A DNA stretch of 64,000 nt from an uncultured Tolumonas sp. (GTDB taxonomy: Bacteria; Pseudomonadota; Gammaproteobacteria; Enterobacterales; Aeromonadaceae): the NCBI RefSeq assembly GCF_963676665.1, contig NZ_OY781378.1, forward strand, positions 1,146,001-1,210,000, read 5' to 3'. Shown here piece after piece: positions 18,025-27,685 of this stretch. The notes below the pieces were generated by a model, which saw nothing but the letters and a program-made list of their open reading frames with translations, was not told where the DNA came from and did not search any database. The number at the start of each line of letters is the position of its first letter. Position 1 is the first letter of the stretch. The translations under genes and the position numbers were made by a program.

Positions 18025-19187
18025 CAGCTCATCTCCATAAAGAATAATGCGGCAAGTGCATCTAACAGGATCACCATAAAGATAGATTGTACGACGCTGG
18101 ATATTGTGTGCTCACCAACAGATTGCGCACTGCCAGCCACTTTAAATCCTTCCAGACAGCCGATCACCGCCACAATGAAGGCAAATAACGGTGCTTTACC
18201 GATTCCGACCAGAAAATGATTCAGGCTGATATCGCGCTGTAAAATAGTCAGGAATAGGGTCGGGGAGATATCTAATGTCAGTGAGCAAACAACGGCACCA
18301 CCCAGCATGCCGCAACACATCGCAATAAAAGTGAGGAGCGGCAAGCTGATCAACATCGCGAATACGCGGGGAAGCACCAGTAGTTCGATAGGGTTTAACC
18401 CCAAAGCTCGTATTGCATCGATCTCTTCGTTGGCTTTCATTGAGCCAATTTGTGCGGTAAATGCACTGGCGGTCCGTCCGGCCATCAGTATGGCGGTCAG
18501 CAACACGCCAAATTCCCGCAGAAAAGCGAACGCAACCAGATCCACGGTGTAGATGCTGGCACCGAAATCCGTTAATACCGTTGCACCAAGAAATGCGACG
18601 ACCGCACCGACTAAAAAAGTGAGCAGGGCAATAATCGGGATCGCGTTAAAACCGGTTTGTTCAATATGAGCAATTAATGAGGTTATCCGCCAGCGTCGGG
18701 GTCTGAGAACGGTTGTGATAAGAGTTTCAACGGTGAGACCAATAAAACCCAGCAGGTCAATTTGCTGTTTACCTATTTGTTCTGTTGTTTTACCGATGTG
18801 GGTTAATAGGTCATTAATGATCGAACTTTTCGGCTCTGTGTCTTTATCTGTCATCGTATCTAACGCACGCGCCACACACAGTAATAATGCTAAGCGTTCG
18901 GCAGACAGCGGGGTGTTATTTTCCGTCAACTGTTGCAAACGAGCAGGCCCGATGAGTTCGATGATCAGTGTGGCACCGGCTGTATCCAGTGCACTAAGCG
19001 CATCCCAACTGATTTGCACGTTGTCATTGAGTTGGTTGTGATGAAGCGCGATCTGTTTCTGTAACCGTGCATAGTGAAGTAGTGTCCAGTCACCACTAAT
19101 CTTCAGTAACGAAGAGGGGGTTCCTTGCTGTAAAGACAGTGAGCCGGGTGAGTGAGATAGCATTGAACTTGAGTTTTCTCTCATCAT
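18021..19187 (-). CDS. MlaE-family permease with N-terminal STAS-like domain
   Basis: A 388-aa protein. About residues 15-110 look like a soluble STAS-type domain (ISGDWTLLHYARLQKQI, then SWDALSALDTAGATLIIEL). The MlaE permease domain follows, with five to six membrane segments. Family signatures are EQTGFNAIPIIALLTFLVGA and REFGVLLTAILMAGRTASAF. The fusion of a STAS domain to MlaE is common in this family, whereas E. coli keeps the equivalent MlaB as a separate protein. The gene overlaps both neighbours by 4 bp, which supports translation as one unit. Confidence 0.9.
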   Translation of the reverse strand: MMRENSSSMLSHSPGSLSLQQGTPSSLLKISGDWTLLHYARLQKQIALHHNQLNDNVQISWDALSALDTAGATLIIELIGPARLQQLTENNTPLSAERLALLLCVARALDTMTDKDTEPKSSIINDLLTHIGKTTEQIGKQQIDLLGFIGLTVETLITTVLRPRRWRITSLIAHIEQTGFNAIPIIALLTFLVGAVVAFLGATVLTDFGASIYTVDLVAFAFLREFGVLLTAILMAGRTASAFTAQIGSMKANEEIDAIRALGLNPIELLVLPRVFAMLISLPLLTFIAMCCGMLGGAVVCSLTLDISPTLFLTILQRDISLNHFLVGIGKAPLFAFIVAVIGCLEGFKVAGSAQSVGEHTISSVVQSIFMVILLDALAALFFMEMSW

Positions 19188-19858
19188 GGCACTAACCGCC
19201 CATCAACCAGATGGATCTGCCGATCAGCCACTTTGGCAAATTCTACGTCGTGTGTTACGGCAATAATTGCGCACTGATGATTTTGGGAAAGATCATGCAA
19301 TATGCTGCGAACATTCACGCTTGATTTGGTGTCTAAAGCGCCCGTTGGTTCATCGGCTAAAATCAGCAACGGATCATTTGCGAGTGCCCGGGCAACGGCG
19401 ACTCGCTGTCGTTGCCCGCCGGAAAGCTGGCTGGGCAATTTGTGCTGGTGGTCTTGCATGCCCAGATTTTCCAGCAACTGACTTGCCTTCTGTTTTGCTT
19501 GTTGTTCAGAAAGCTGACCCAGTTTTCGCATCGGTAACATGACATTTTCCAGCGAAGAGAACTCTGCCAGCAGGAAATGAAACTGAAAGACAAAGCCAAT
19601 CCGCTGTAGTCGGATCTGGGCGAGTCGATTATCGCTAAACTGGCTGGTTTCTTCTTCATCCAACCATAATTTGCCGGAAGTGGGCGAATCCAGCAGACCA
19701 AGCAGATAAAGTAACGATGATTTACCCGAACCGGAAGGGCCCATGATCGCCACGAACTCGCTTTGCCCGATCGTAATATCAATATCCTGAACCAGCGTCA
19801 CTGGTATTTCATTGGGTAAGATCCGGGTTAGTTTTTCTGTGCGCAGCACATTTTTCAT
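19184..19858 (-). CDS. LolD/MacB-type ABC transporter ATP-binding protein
   Basis: A 224-aa ATPase of the LolD/FtsE/MacB class. Walker A is [15 protein letters not shown], the signature is [16 protein letters not shown] and Walker B is [16 protein letters not shown]. It overlaps the FtsX-type permease gene by 4 bp and should pair with that protein. This is the second ATPase of the operon and belongs to a different ABC class from the MlaF-like one, so the operon encodes two ABC machines. Confidence 0.9.
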   Translation of the reverse strand: MKNVLRTEKLTRILPNEIPVTLVQDIDITIGQSEFVAIMGPSGSGKSSLLYLLGLLDSPTSGKLWLDEEETSQFSDNRLAQIRLQRIGFVFQFHFLLAEFSSLENVMLPMRKLGQLSEQQAKQKASQLLENLGMQDHQHKLPSQLSGGQRQRVAVARALANDPLLILADEPTGALDTKSSVNVRSILHDLSQNHQCAIIAVTHDVEFAKVADRQIHLVDGRLVP

Positions 19859-21099
19859 TCGGCACCTCGCAGAATATCGACTGGCCGAACGCGGCCGCCT
19901 TTACGTGCGGGTAACCAGGCCGCAAATAAAGCCGATAGCATCGCAAAGGCAATGGCAATCAAGATCTGGTCAGTGCTCCAATCTATGGGTAAGAAGGCGC
20001 GAGTCGTATTAAATGGGCTTTTAATGGCAATCCGGCTTAAGCCATACATAAACGACAGGCCGACCAACGAACCAGAAATACTGCCTATCAAACCCAGAAT
20101 GGCGCCTTCAATCAGAAATATTCGTTCAATATCGCGGGCCTCAAAACCGATCGATTTCAAAATGGCGATATCTTTGGTTTTTTCCAGTACGACGGTAGAG
20201 ATGACGTTATAAATACCGAACGAAGCAACGAGTAAAATGGCACTGACCACGCTATACATGATCAGATTGCGGATCAGCACCAGATTCATCAGATCCTGAC
20301 TGGCTTCCTGCCATGACTGGGTTTTATAACCGAGTTCCCGTTCAATTTGATGGGCAACCACCGCGGATTGCTGTGGGTCTTGCAGTTTTAAGATAAACCG
20401 ATTGGCGACATTCGGGCGTTCCAACAGATTTTGCACCCGGTTTAATAATGCAAAGGTTTGTGATTCATCGTAGTTGGTGGTGCCGGTATTAAATAACCCG
20501 ACAATCTTCATCAGATGTATCGTCCCGGAAGGTGATGTGATGGAAAGTTTATCACCCATTTTAAGTTGGAATTTATCGGCCAGACCGACGCCAATAATGA
20601 TGCCGCTGGGGTTCGCCGACAGGCTTTCGAGCGAGCCAGTCACAAAATAATGTTCTATCCGGCTGACATTTTTCATCTGTTCCGGTTTTATACCCGTGAT
20701 CGAAACCCCGCGCGTCATACCGGCAAATGACGCGATCACCTGTCCTTGTAATACCGCCGCGATCTGTAAATCAGTACGACGGGCAATTAACGCTAATTTC
20801 TCTTTATATTGGCGGATACCACGCAGCTCGGTGCGTGGCTTCATACCATGGATATCAGCGATGGCGGAAGGGAAGGCGATTTGGACCGGCTGCTGGCGTG
20901 GGTTGCGATATTCATCATACACGGTGACATGCGGTGAGTTATCGACTAACCGTTGCATGAAGTCGTTTTCGGAACCGCGCATCATGGCTGAAATTGCGAG
21001 AAAAAATGAGACGCCTAAGGTAATGCCAAGCACAGAGACAATGGTTTGCCGCCGCCGCGATAACAAGTGGCTGATCGCGATTGAAGCGGCAAGGCTCAT
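19855..21099 (-). CDS. FtsX/LolC/MacB-type ABC transporter permease
   Basis: A 414-aa inner-membrane protein with the FtsX layout. One N-terminal membrane segment (about residues 20-42) is followed by a periplasmic domain of about 230 residues. Three C-terminal segments (about 270-400) follow, containing DIAILKSIGFEARDIERIFL and ending with [19 protein letters not shown]. Members extract lipoproteins (LolCE) or drive tripartite efflux (MacB). With an adaptor protein encoded just upstream, a MacAB-like or DevBCA-like role is the better guess. It overlaps both neighbours by 4 bp. Confidence 0.9.
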   Translation of the reverse strand: MSLAASIAISHLLSRRRQTIVSVLGITLGVSFFLAISAMMRGSENDFMQRLVDNSPHVTVYDEYRNPRQQPVQIAFPSAIADIHGMKPRTELRGIRQYKEKLALIARRTDLQIAAVLQGQVIASFAGMTRGVSITGIKPEQMKNVSRIEHYFVTGSLESLSANPSGIIIGVGLADKFQLKMGDKLSITSPSGTIHLMKIVGLFNTGTTNYDESQTFALLNRVQNLLERPNVANRFILKLQDPQQSAVVAHQIERELGYKTQSWQEASQDLMNLVLIRNLIMYSVVSAILLVASFGIYNVISTVVLEKTKDIAILKSIGFEARDIERIFLIEGAILGLIGSISGSLVGLSFMYGLSRIAIKSPFNTTRAFLPIDWSTDQILIAIAFAMLSALFAAWLPARKGGRVRPVDILRGAE

Positions 21100-22121
21100 G
21101 ACTGTGCTCCTGCTTTTTCCGGTAATTTGGCATTAACGGGTTGGTTTGCTTTTAAAGAGAGTGGCGGGTCAACAATGAGCAGATCCTGCTCAGACAGTCC
21201 TTCTGTTATTTCTGTTTTATCGGCATTTTTTGCTCCGATCTTCACGGATTGCTGCACGGCTTTACCTGCTTTGAACAGCCAGACTGAGTTATTGATAAGC
21301 GCCGAGTTAGGGATCAATAGTGCATTATCTCGCTGCGCCGTAATGATGTTGGCTTCTGCCGTCATGCCAATTAAAAACGGTACGCTGGCAGGTAAGATGA
21401 CTCGTACCCGATAACTGCGAGTCACCGCATCCCCTTTCGGCGTGATATCGGAAACGGTGGCATGGAATACCTGCCCTGAAAATGCATCGGTGGTGATCAA
21501 CACCGGCTGAGCGGGTTTAACGGCAGGAATATCCTCTTCATCAACATCGACCACTAACCGCAGCGGGGTATTGGCTTTGCGAAGATAAAATACGGGCTGA
21601 TTAACCGGAATGTAATCGCCGACCTCACCATCACGACGAATGATTTCTCCATCAACCGGGCTGATTAACGTCAGTGAATTAACCTGTGCCTGAAAACGTT
21701 GGGTAACCGCTCTGGCTGCATCGGCATCGGCTCGCGCCTGTTCCAATAATTCGATACTGGTGGCACCGCGTTGATATAACTTTTCCATACGGGAAACATG
21801 TTGTTCAGCATTGCGCTGGCGAATGCGCATTTCCTGCAAGTTGGCTTGTAATTCCGCATCATCAAACCGGGCGAGGGGCTGACCTGTTTTTACAGCGATG
21901 CCTTCATCTGCTAACAATGCGATCAAACGGGCGCCCCGTTCAGCCGCAATACGGATCGTAATGCTCGATTCCACGGTGCCTGTGGCATATACCGCCTCTA
22001 TTGCCTGACCTCGAGTGGGGTGTATAACCATGACAGAGGGTGGTTTTTGAAGATAAAAAATACCTGCTGTTATACAGAGCAACAGTACTAACGAACCCAC
22101 CACCTTGCGCCAGCTCAACAC
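21096..22121 (-). CDS. Periplasmic adaptor (HlyD/MacA-type membrane fusion protein)
   Basis: A 341-aa adaptor with a single N-terminal membrane anchor (about residues 8-26). GTG at 22121 is taken as the start because GGGGAA lies 6 nt upstream. Visible parts are the barrel-sandwich halves (VYATGTVESSITIRI and VDGEIIRRDGEVGDYIPV) flanking an alpha-hairpin (about residues 80-140, rich in Arg and Gln). A beta-barrel domain follows (RLVVDVDEEDIPAV). It is the first gene of the seven-gene operon. No outer-membrane TolC-type gene is present nearby, so an unlinked one would be needed for tripartite export. Confidence 0.9.
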   Translation of the reverse strand: MLSWRKVVGSLVLLLCITAGIFYLQKPPSVMVIHPTRGQAIEAVYATGTVESSITIRIAAERGARLIALLADEGIAVKTGQPLARFDDAELQANLQEMRIRQRNAEQHVSRMEKLYQRGATSIELLEQARADADAARAVTQRFQAQVNSLTLISPVDGEIIRRDGEVGDYIPVNQPVFYLRKANTPLRLVVDVDEEDIPAVKPAQPVLITTDAFSGQVFHATVSDITPKGDAVTRSYRVRVILPASVPFLIGMTAEANIITAQRDNALLIPNSALINNSVWLFKAGKAVQQSVKIGAKNADKTEITEGLSEQDLLIVDPPLSLKANQPVNAKLPEKAGAQS

Positions 22122-22152
22122 AGGCTTCCCCTGATTTCATTCAAGTCTGTAA

Positions 22153-22239
22153 TAAGTATAGTTAGTGTTGATTTAAGCGTAGTGAGTGGGTAAGTGTTCA
22201 TTTAAATTAGGAATGGTTAATTTAAGTAAACTATACTTA
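22153..22239. promoter_or_regulatory. Divergent promoter region with mirrored CTATACTTA boxes
   Basis: CTATACTTA occurs on the plus strand at 22231-22239 and on the minus strand at 22161-22153. Each contains TATACT, a good -10 hexamer. The plus copy faces the small exported-protein gene and the minus copy faces the seven-gene operon, about 32 bp from its start. The shared extended sequence suggests either matched promoters or a common operator. Confidence 0.45.
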
Positions 22240-22300
22240 CGATGACATTCATCTGAATGCGAACAACTCTTTTTCTCTTCGTAAAGTAGAGGAGTTTAAA

Positions 22301-22696
22301 ATGCGATCAAATATGTTTATCAAATCTGCATTGTTCGGTTTGATATTGCTCCCGTGTGTAAGTCTGGCGGCAGAAAAAGCAACACCAGCAGTGCCTGCGA
22401 CACCAGCTGTTCCTGCTGAAAAAGAGACTATCTTTGGATATCAGTTAATGACCGCTGAAGAGCGAACAGCTTTCCGCTCTCAAATGAGAAATGCCACCAC
22501 AGAAGAAGAACGTCAGAAAATCCGTCTTGAACATCGGGAACTGATGTTGGAACGTGCTAAAGCCAAAGGCGTGACCTTACCTGATACTCCGATGATGAAT
22601 GGACAAGGTATTGGGAATGGTAAAGCGACAGGCATGGGAATGGGTGGCGGAATGATGAATAACGGCGGTAAAGGATCTGGAAAAGGTAAGAACTAA
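22301..22696 (+). CDS. Small exported protein with Gly/Met-rich tail (hypothetical)
   Basis: A 131-aa protein with a clear signal peptide (about residues 1-23, cleavage near SLA-AEK) after a good GAGGAG ribosome site. A Pro/Ala/Val repeat linker follows (TPAVPATPAVPA). A charged helical segment comes next (MTAEERTAFRSQMRNATTEE, then RQKIRLEHRELMLERAKAKG). The tail is glycine- and methionine-rich and disordered-looking. Proteins with this helical motif are widespread in proteobacteria but uncharacterised. The helical part is loosely reminiscent of CpxP/Spy-type periplasmic proteins, but I do not claim homology. It is transcribed divergently from the envelope-transport operon. Confidence 0.8.
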   Translation: MRSNMFIKSALFGLILLPCVSLAAEKATPAVPATPAVPAEKETIFGYQLMTAEERTAFRSQMRNATTEEERQKIRLEHRELMLERAKAKGVTLPDTPMMNGQGIGNGKATGMGMGGGMMNNGGKGSGKGKN

Positions 22697-22723
22697 CAAA
22701 ATCAAGGCCGAGAGTATAAGAAC

Positions 22724-22762
22724 AATCCGAAGTCAGACCAATGGTCGGCTTCGGATTTTTTA
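22724..22762 (+). terminator. Terminator after the small exported-protein gene
   Basis: AATCCGAAG ... CTTCGGATT with an inner GACC-AAT-GGTC stem, followed by a T-run. Confidence 0.85.
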
Positions 22763-22903
22763 TTGATAACTAAAATCAAAAAACCGCTCCTTTCCTGCCT
22801 GCGCAATGTTGTATGATGAGATCAAGATCAAATCTGGTCGTTTTTTTCGGCTGGCAGTTTCACTTTATTATTTAGCTATAAAACGCTGAGGTATAAGGAC
22901 ATT

Positions 22904-23989
22904 ATGAAGAAAGTGTACAATTTCTGTGCTGGTCCGGCTATGTTGCCGGTGGAAGTGATGCAGCAAGCACAAAGCGAATTCATTGATTTCGCTGGTTTAG
23001 GTGTTTCTGTGATGGAAATCTCCCACCGTGGCAAAGAGTTCATGGCGCTGGCCGCAGAAGCTGAGCAGGATCTGCGCGATCTGCTGAATATACCGGATAA
23101 CTATAAAGTATTGTTCATGCATGGCGGTGGTCGTGGTCAATTCGCCGCAGTTCCGTTGAATCTGCTGGGTGGCGACAACAAAAAAGCGGATTACCTGATC
23201 TCTGGCGTATGGTCGAAAGCGGCACTGACTGAAGCACATAAATATGCGGATGCCGTTGCAGTGGCTGGCGTGCAGAAAGATGAACAAGGCCGTTTTACAC
23301 TGATCGAAAAACCACAGTTCCGTGCCGATGCTGCTTATGTTCACTACTGTCCGAATGAAACCATTGAAGGTATCGAAATGTTCGATATTCCTGATACTGG
23401 TGATATTCCTTTAGTGGCCGATCTTTCTTCTACTATTCTTTCTCGCCCGATCGATGTTTCTAAGTTCGGTATCATCTACGCTGGTGCACAAAAGAATATC
23501 GGCCCTTCTGGTCTGTGTATTGCCATTGTTCGTGACGATCTGTTGAATCAAGCTCGCGCTGATGTACCAGCTATTTTTGATTACAAGCTGACTGCTGAAA
23601 ACGACTCTATGTTCAACACGCCACCAACTTATGCATGGTATCTGGCGGGTTTGGTGTTCAAATGGCTGAAACGTATTGGTGGCTTAGAAGCCATGAATAA
23701 GCTGAATCAGGAAAAAGCCGATTATCTGTATAACTACATCGATAACAGCTCTTTCTACAGCAATAACGTTGATCCAAAATGCCGTTCACGCATGAACGTT
23801 GCTTTCCATCTTGCCAATCCAGAATTGGACTCAGCATTCCTGACTGAATCGAAAGCGGCTGGTTTGATGGCGCTGAAAGGTCACCGTATCGCTGGTGGTA
23901 TGCGTGCGAGTATCTACAACGCAATGCCGCTGGAAGGTGTTAAAGCGTTGGTTAGCTTTATGGACGAGTTTGCTAAGAAACACGCTTAA
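22904..23989 (+). CDS. serC: Phosphoserine aminotransferase
   Basis: A 361-aa PLP enzyme that converts 3-phosphohydroxypyruvate and glutamate to phosphoserine, and serves a parallel step in pyridoxal phosphate synthesis. The N-terminus [18 protein letters not shown] and the PLP-lysine motif [12 protein letters not shown] (Lys197) are diagnostic. The length matches E. coli SerC. A ribosome site (AAGGAC) lies before ATG 22904. aroA follows 171 nt later, as in E. coli, but here a strong hairpin terminator separates the two. serA, which makes its substrate, is encoded just beyond aroA. Confidence 0.97.
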   Translation: MKKVYNFCAGPAMLPVEVMQQAQSEFIDFAGLGVSVMEISHRGKEFMALAAEAEQDLRDLLNIPDNYKVLFMHGGGRGQFAAVPLNLLGGDNKKADYLISGVWSKAALTEAHKYADAVAVAGVQKDEQGRFTLIEKPQFRADAAYVHYCPNETIEGIEMFDIPDTGDIPLVADLSSTILSRPIDVSKFGIIYAGAQKNIGPSGLCIAIVRDDLLNQARADVPAIFDYKLTAENDSMFNTPPTYAWYLAGLVFKWLKRIGGLEAMNKLNQEKADYLYNYIDNSSFYSNNVDPKCRSRMNVAFHLANPELDSAFLTESKAAGLMALKGHRIAGGMRASIYNAMPLEGVKALVSFMDEFAKKHA

Positions 23990-24065
23990 GCAACAAATCA
24001 GTCTGAAATCTAATGTGATTTAAGACGGCGTTCCTCCGCGCTGCAGTGTAAAATAAAAGAAGAGG

Positions 24066-24095
24066 ATAACGCCGGATTATCCGGCGTTATTTTTA
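24066..24095 (+). terminator. Terminator-like hairpin between serC and aroA
   Basis: ATAACGCCGG-ATTAT-CCGGCGTTAT perfect 10-bp stem followed by TTTTT. It could end or attenuate serC transcripts before aroA. Confidence 0.85.
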
Positions 24096-24160
24096 TGCGG
24101 AATGCATGAGCGTCGCTCATTGCCCGAACAATAAGAATTTTTCGTTGTAACAGGAATATT

Positions 24161-25444
24161 ATGAAAACCCTGACTCTGGAACCGATTGCGCGCGTTGAAG
24201 GGACGGTTAACCTGCCTGGATCCAAGAGCGTTTCCAATCGTGCATTATTGCTGGCGGCACTGGCTCGTGGAACGACCTGCCTGACTAATCTGCTGGATAG
24301 CGATGATATTCGCCATATGCTGAACGCCCTGAAAACATTGGGTGTCAAATATGAACTTTCTGCAGATAAAACTGCCTGTACAGTGCATGGTTTAGGGCGT
24401 TCGTTCTCTTCAGCTGAACCTGTCAGTTTATTCCTGGGAAATGCCGGCACAGCGATGCGTCCTTTATGTGCCGCTCTTTGCCTGAGTAATGGTGAATTTA
24501 CGCTGACTGGCGAACCTCGTATGGAAGAGCGCCCAATTGCTCATCTGGTCGATGCATTACGTCAGGCTGGTGCTCATATTCATTACCTGAAAAAAGAAGG
24601 TTATCCACCACTCACGATTGAAGGCAAAGGCCTGTGGGGTGGGGAAGTCGTTATTGACGGTTCCGTGTCGAGCCAATTCCTGACCGCATTCCTGATGGCT
24701 GCACCACTGGCCTCCGGTGATGTACGCATTCGCATTCGTGGTGAGCTGGTTTCTAAACCATACATTGATATCACGCTGCACATCATGAAACAGTTTGGTG
24801 TGACCGTAGAGCACGACAATTATCAGGTGTTCTATGTGCGCGGCAATCAGACTTATATTTCTCCGGGTAAATTTTTGGTGGAAGGCGATGCCTCTTCTGC
24901 TTCCTATTTCCTGGCTGCTGGCGCGATTAAAGGCAAAGTACGCGTGACTGGTATCGGTAAAGACAGTATCCAGGGTGATATTCGTTTTGCTGACGTGCTG
25001 GAAAAAATGGGTGCAAAAATTACCTGGGGTGATGATTTCATCGAAGCGGAAAATGTGGGTGAACTGCAAGCCGTTGATTTAGATCTGAATCAGATCCCTG
25101 ATGCAGCGATGACGATTGCGACTGCTGCTTTGTTTGCGAAAGGTAAAACCGCCATTCGTAATATCTATAACTGGCGTGTCAAAGAAACCGATCGTCTGAG
25201 TGCTATGGCCACTGAGTTGCGTAAAGTCGGTGCGGAAGTGGTAGAAGGGCACGATTTCATTGAAATTACACCCGCTACCGAATTGAAACATGCGGCGATT
25301 GATACCTATAACGATCATCGTATCGCGATGTGTTTCTCGCTGGTGGCATTGAGTGATACAGCGGTGACTATTAATGATCCGGGGTGCACTTCAAAAACCT
25401 TCCCTGATTATTTCACTAAGTTTGCATCAGTATCTCAACACTGA
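24161..25444 (+). CDS. aroA: 3-phosphoshikimate 1-carboxyvinyltransferase (EPSP synthase)
   Basis: A 427-aa enzyme of the shikimate pathway that joins shikimate-3-phosphate and phosphoenolpyruvate. Family signatures are [18 protein letters not shown] near the N-terminus, [16 protein letters not shown] (active-site loop) and [20 protein letters not shown] near the end. The length equals that of E. coli AroA (class I). ATG 24161 follows CAGGAATATT. It lies downstream of serC on the same strand with an intervening terminator and has its own terminator. Confidence 0.97.
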   Translation: MKTLTLEPIARVEGTVNLPGSKSVSNRALLLAALARGTTCLTNLLDSDDIRHMLNALKTLGVKYELSADKTACTVHGLGRSFSSAEPVSLFLGNAGTAMRPLCAALCLSNGEFTLTGEPRMEERPIAHLVDALRQAGAHIHYLKKEGYPPLTIEGKGLWGGEVVIDGSVSSQFLTAFLMAAPLASGDVRIRIRGELVSKPYIDITLHIMKQFGVTVEHDNYQVFYVRGNQTYISPGKFLVEGDASSASYFLAAGAIKGKVRVTGIGKDSIQGDIRFADVLEKMGAKITWGDDFIEAENVGELQAVDLDLNQIPDAAMTIATAALFAKGKTAIRNIYNWRVKETDRLSAMATELRKVGAEVVEGHDFIEITPATELKHAAIDTYNDHRIAMCFSLVALSDTAVTINDPGCTSKTFPDYFTKFASVSQH

Positions 25445-25463
25445 TAACTGACTTCTGAAATAT

Positions 25464-25503
25464 AAAAAAGGCCACCCATATGTAATTGGATGGCCTTTTT
25501 TTA
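25464..25503 (+). terminator. Terminator of aroA
   Basis: AAAAAAGGCCACCCA ... TGGATGGCCTTTTTTT, 20 nt after the stop codon. The A-run and T-run would allow function on both strands. Confidence 0.9.
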
Positions 25504-25534
25504 TAGTCGTTATATCGCTGATTTTGGTTCATAA

Positions 25535-25560
25535 AAAAGCCTGACTCAAGTCAGGCTTTT
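25535..25560 (-). terminator. Terminator of serA
   Basis: AAAAGCCTGACTTGAGTCAGGC followed by TTTTTT when read on the minus strand, about 40 nt after the serA stop codon. Confidence 0.9.
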
Positions 25561-25598
25561 AACAGCTACTGTTAAGGTAGCTAACGGCTAACGGCAAA

Positions 25599-26831
25599 TT
25601 AGAACAGAATACGTGCTTTTAATGTGCCATCGATTTCTTTCAGACGTGCCAGTGCGATATCGCTGTGTTCAGTTTCCACTTCAATCACCACGTAACCGAT
25701 GTTGGCATTGGTTTGCAGGAACTGACCAGCAATATTGATACCTTCATCAGCAAATGCCTGGTTGATCTTATTCAGAACACCTGGCTGATTGCGGTGAATG
25801 TGCAGCAGACGGCTGGTTTTACGACCCAGTTCTGGCAGTGATACTTCAGGGAAGTTAACCGCAGACAGTGTTGAACCGTTATCTGAGTATTTGATCAGTT
25901 TGCTGGAAACTTCGATCCCGATATTTTCCTGCGCTTCTTCAGTAGAACCACCGATGTGTGGAGTCAGGATCACGTTATCAAATTTCTGCAGTGGAGAAAC
26001 AAAACGTTCGCCATTGGCTTTTGGTTCAACCGGGAATACGTCGATAGCTGCACCAGCCAGATGACCACTTTCCAGAGCATCAGCCAGATCATCAATTTTC
26101 ACGACGGTGCCGCGTGCTGCGTTGATGAAAATAGAGTTCTTTTTCATTTTCGCGAACTGTTCTGCACCAAACATATCTTTAGTAGACGCTGTTTCTGGTA
26201 CATGCAGAGTGATCACATCAGACTGCGCTAACAATTCATCCATGGTAGCTACCTGAATAGCGTTACCCATAGACAGTTTGTTTTCGATGTCGTAGTAAAA
26301 AACTTTCAAACCAATGCTTTCTGCGATAACACTCAACTGGCTACCGATATGGCCGTAACCGACGATACCTAATTTTTTGCCACGCGCTTCAACAGAGTTT
26401 GTTGCACTCTTATCCCAATCACCACGATGTGCGCCAGCGTTTTTATGCGGAATGCCACGCAGCAGCAACAGAATTTCGCCCAACACCAGTTCAGCAACGC
26501 TGCGAGTGTTAGAGAATGGAGCGTTGAATACAGGAATACCGCGTTTTTCTGCTGCGGCCAGATCAACTTGGTTGGTGCCGATACAGAAACAACCGATAGA
26601 GACCAGTTTCTGTGCTGCATCAAGAACACGTTCAGTCAGGTGAGTACGAGAGCGGATACCAATGAAGTGTACATCGCGGATTTTTTCGATCAGCGCTTCT
26701 TCTTCCAGTGAACCTTTCACATATTCCACATTGGTGTAACCAGCAGATTTGAAATTATCTACTGAGTTTGGATGCACACCTTCCAGCAGTAATACCTTGA
26801 TCTTGTCCTTATCCAGAGAATATTTGGTCAT
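25599..26831 (-). CDS. serA: D-3-phosphoglycerate dehydrogenase
   Basis: A 410-aa NAD-dependent enzyme that performs the first step of serine synthesis. The Rossmann motif is GIVGYGHIGSQLSVIAES and the catalytic region holds NAARGTVV and ILTPHIGGSTEEAQ. A C-terminal ACT domain (about residues 338-410, LLHIHRNQPGVLNKINQAFA) gives serine feedback inhibition in the E. coli enzyme. The length and the N-terminus (SLDKDKIKVLLLEG) match the E. coli type. Unlike E. coli, no rpiA gene is next to it. It converges on aroA. Confidence 0.97.
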   Translation of the reverse strand: MTKYSLDKDKIKVLLLEGVHPNSVDNFKSAGYTNVEYVKGSLEEEALIEKIRDVHFIGIRSRTHLTERVLDAAQKLVSIGCFCIGTNQVDLAAAEKRGIPVFNAPFSNTRSVAELVLGEILLLLRGIPHKNAGAHRGDWDKSATNSVEARGKKLGIVGYGHIGSQLSVIAESIGLKVFYYDIENKLSMGNAIQVATMDELLAQSDVITLHVPETASTKDMFGAEQFAKMKKNSIFINAARGTVVKIDDLADALESGHLAGAAIDVFPVEPKANGERFVSPLQKFDNVILTPHIGGSTEEAQENIGIEVSSKLIKYSDNGSTLSAVNFPEVSLPELGRKTSRLLHIHRNQPGVLNKINQAFADEGINIAGQFLQTNANIGYVVIEVETEHSDIALARLKEIDGTLKARILF

Positions 26832-27067
26832 GTCAGCGCTCCCTTTTACGCAACGTCATTGGATTGCGTAGTAAATTAACAAAAAAGGGGAGGCTGCGCC
26901 AAGGAAGAATGCCTTTGCGTAATACAAATTTTCTATAGGTGTAACTCGAATTACCTATATCACGAAAACCATGCAAAACGTGTACCTTAAACACATTCTG
27001 AACTAACACGCTGGACTCTGCAGCAGGTTGGTCATATGGTTATCGACAATAAGCGATGAGGATAGTT

Positions 27068-27667
27068 ATGAATATTATTTTTGATATTGGCAACGTGTTG
27101 GTGAAATGGGATCCGGTAGCAATTGTGCGCTCAGTGATCACAACGCCCGGCGCGGTAAGAGTGGCAGAACATTTGTTTGCCCATCAGGATTGGCATGAAA
27201 TCGACCGAGGTTCGCTGACCATTCCTGAAGTCATTCAGCGCGCTGTAGAGCGAACTGATATAGACGAAGATATTGTTGCTGCTATATATCACGCTGTACC
27301 TGCCTCACTAACCCCTATTCCTGAAAGCATCCTTCTGTTGAAACAGCTTAAACAAGCGGGACATGGCATTTATGCATTATCCAATATGGGGCACGATAAT
27401 GCGGCATATTTAGCAGAAACTGCATCATTCTGGGGTGAATTTGACGCGAAAGTGATCTCCGCGGAGGTTAAATTGATTAAGCCTGATCCTGCAATATATG
27501 AATATTTGCTTAATCAAAATGGTCTGACCAATTATGATTGTATTTTCATCGATGATTCACTGGCTAATGTTAAAACTGCAGAAAGTTTAGGTATAAAAAG
27601 TATCCATTTCCATTCGGCAATCCAAGCCAGAGATGAGCTGAAAAGCTATATATCATGGCCTGAGTAG
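27068..27667 (+). CDS. HAD-superfamily phosphatase (YihX-like)
   Basis: A 199-aa HAD-IA hydrolase. I chose ATG 27068 over the upstream 27056 because GATGAGGA lies 7 nt before it and homologues begin at MNIIFDIGNVL. Motif I is FDIGNVLVKWDP (its usual second Asp is Asn, as in YihX-type enzymes). Motif II is ALSNM, the motif III lysine is in KLIKPDPAIYEYL and motif IV is FIDDSLANV. E. coli YihX dephosphorylates alpha-glucose-1-phosphate, but substrate range is broad in this family. It is a single gene divergent from serA. Confidence 0.82.
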   Translation: MNIIFDIGNVLVKWDPVAIVRSVITTPGAVRVAEHLFAHQDWHEIDRGSLTIPEVIQRAVERTDIDEDIVAAIYHAVPASLTPIPESILLLKQLKQAGHGIYALSNMGHDNAAYLAETASFWGEFDAKVISAEVKLIKPDPAIYEYLLNQNGLTNYDCIFIDDSLANVKTAESLGIKSIHFHSAIQARDELKSYISWPE

Positions 27668-27685
27668 CTAGGTGTTCAGCGAAAA

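Noticed and set aside
24010-24450. Minus-strand 146-codon frame over the start of aroA
   Set aside because: It is a shadow of aroA in another frame, with no ribosome site or family resemblance.
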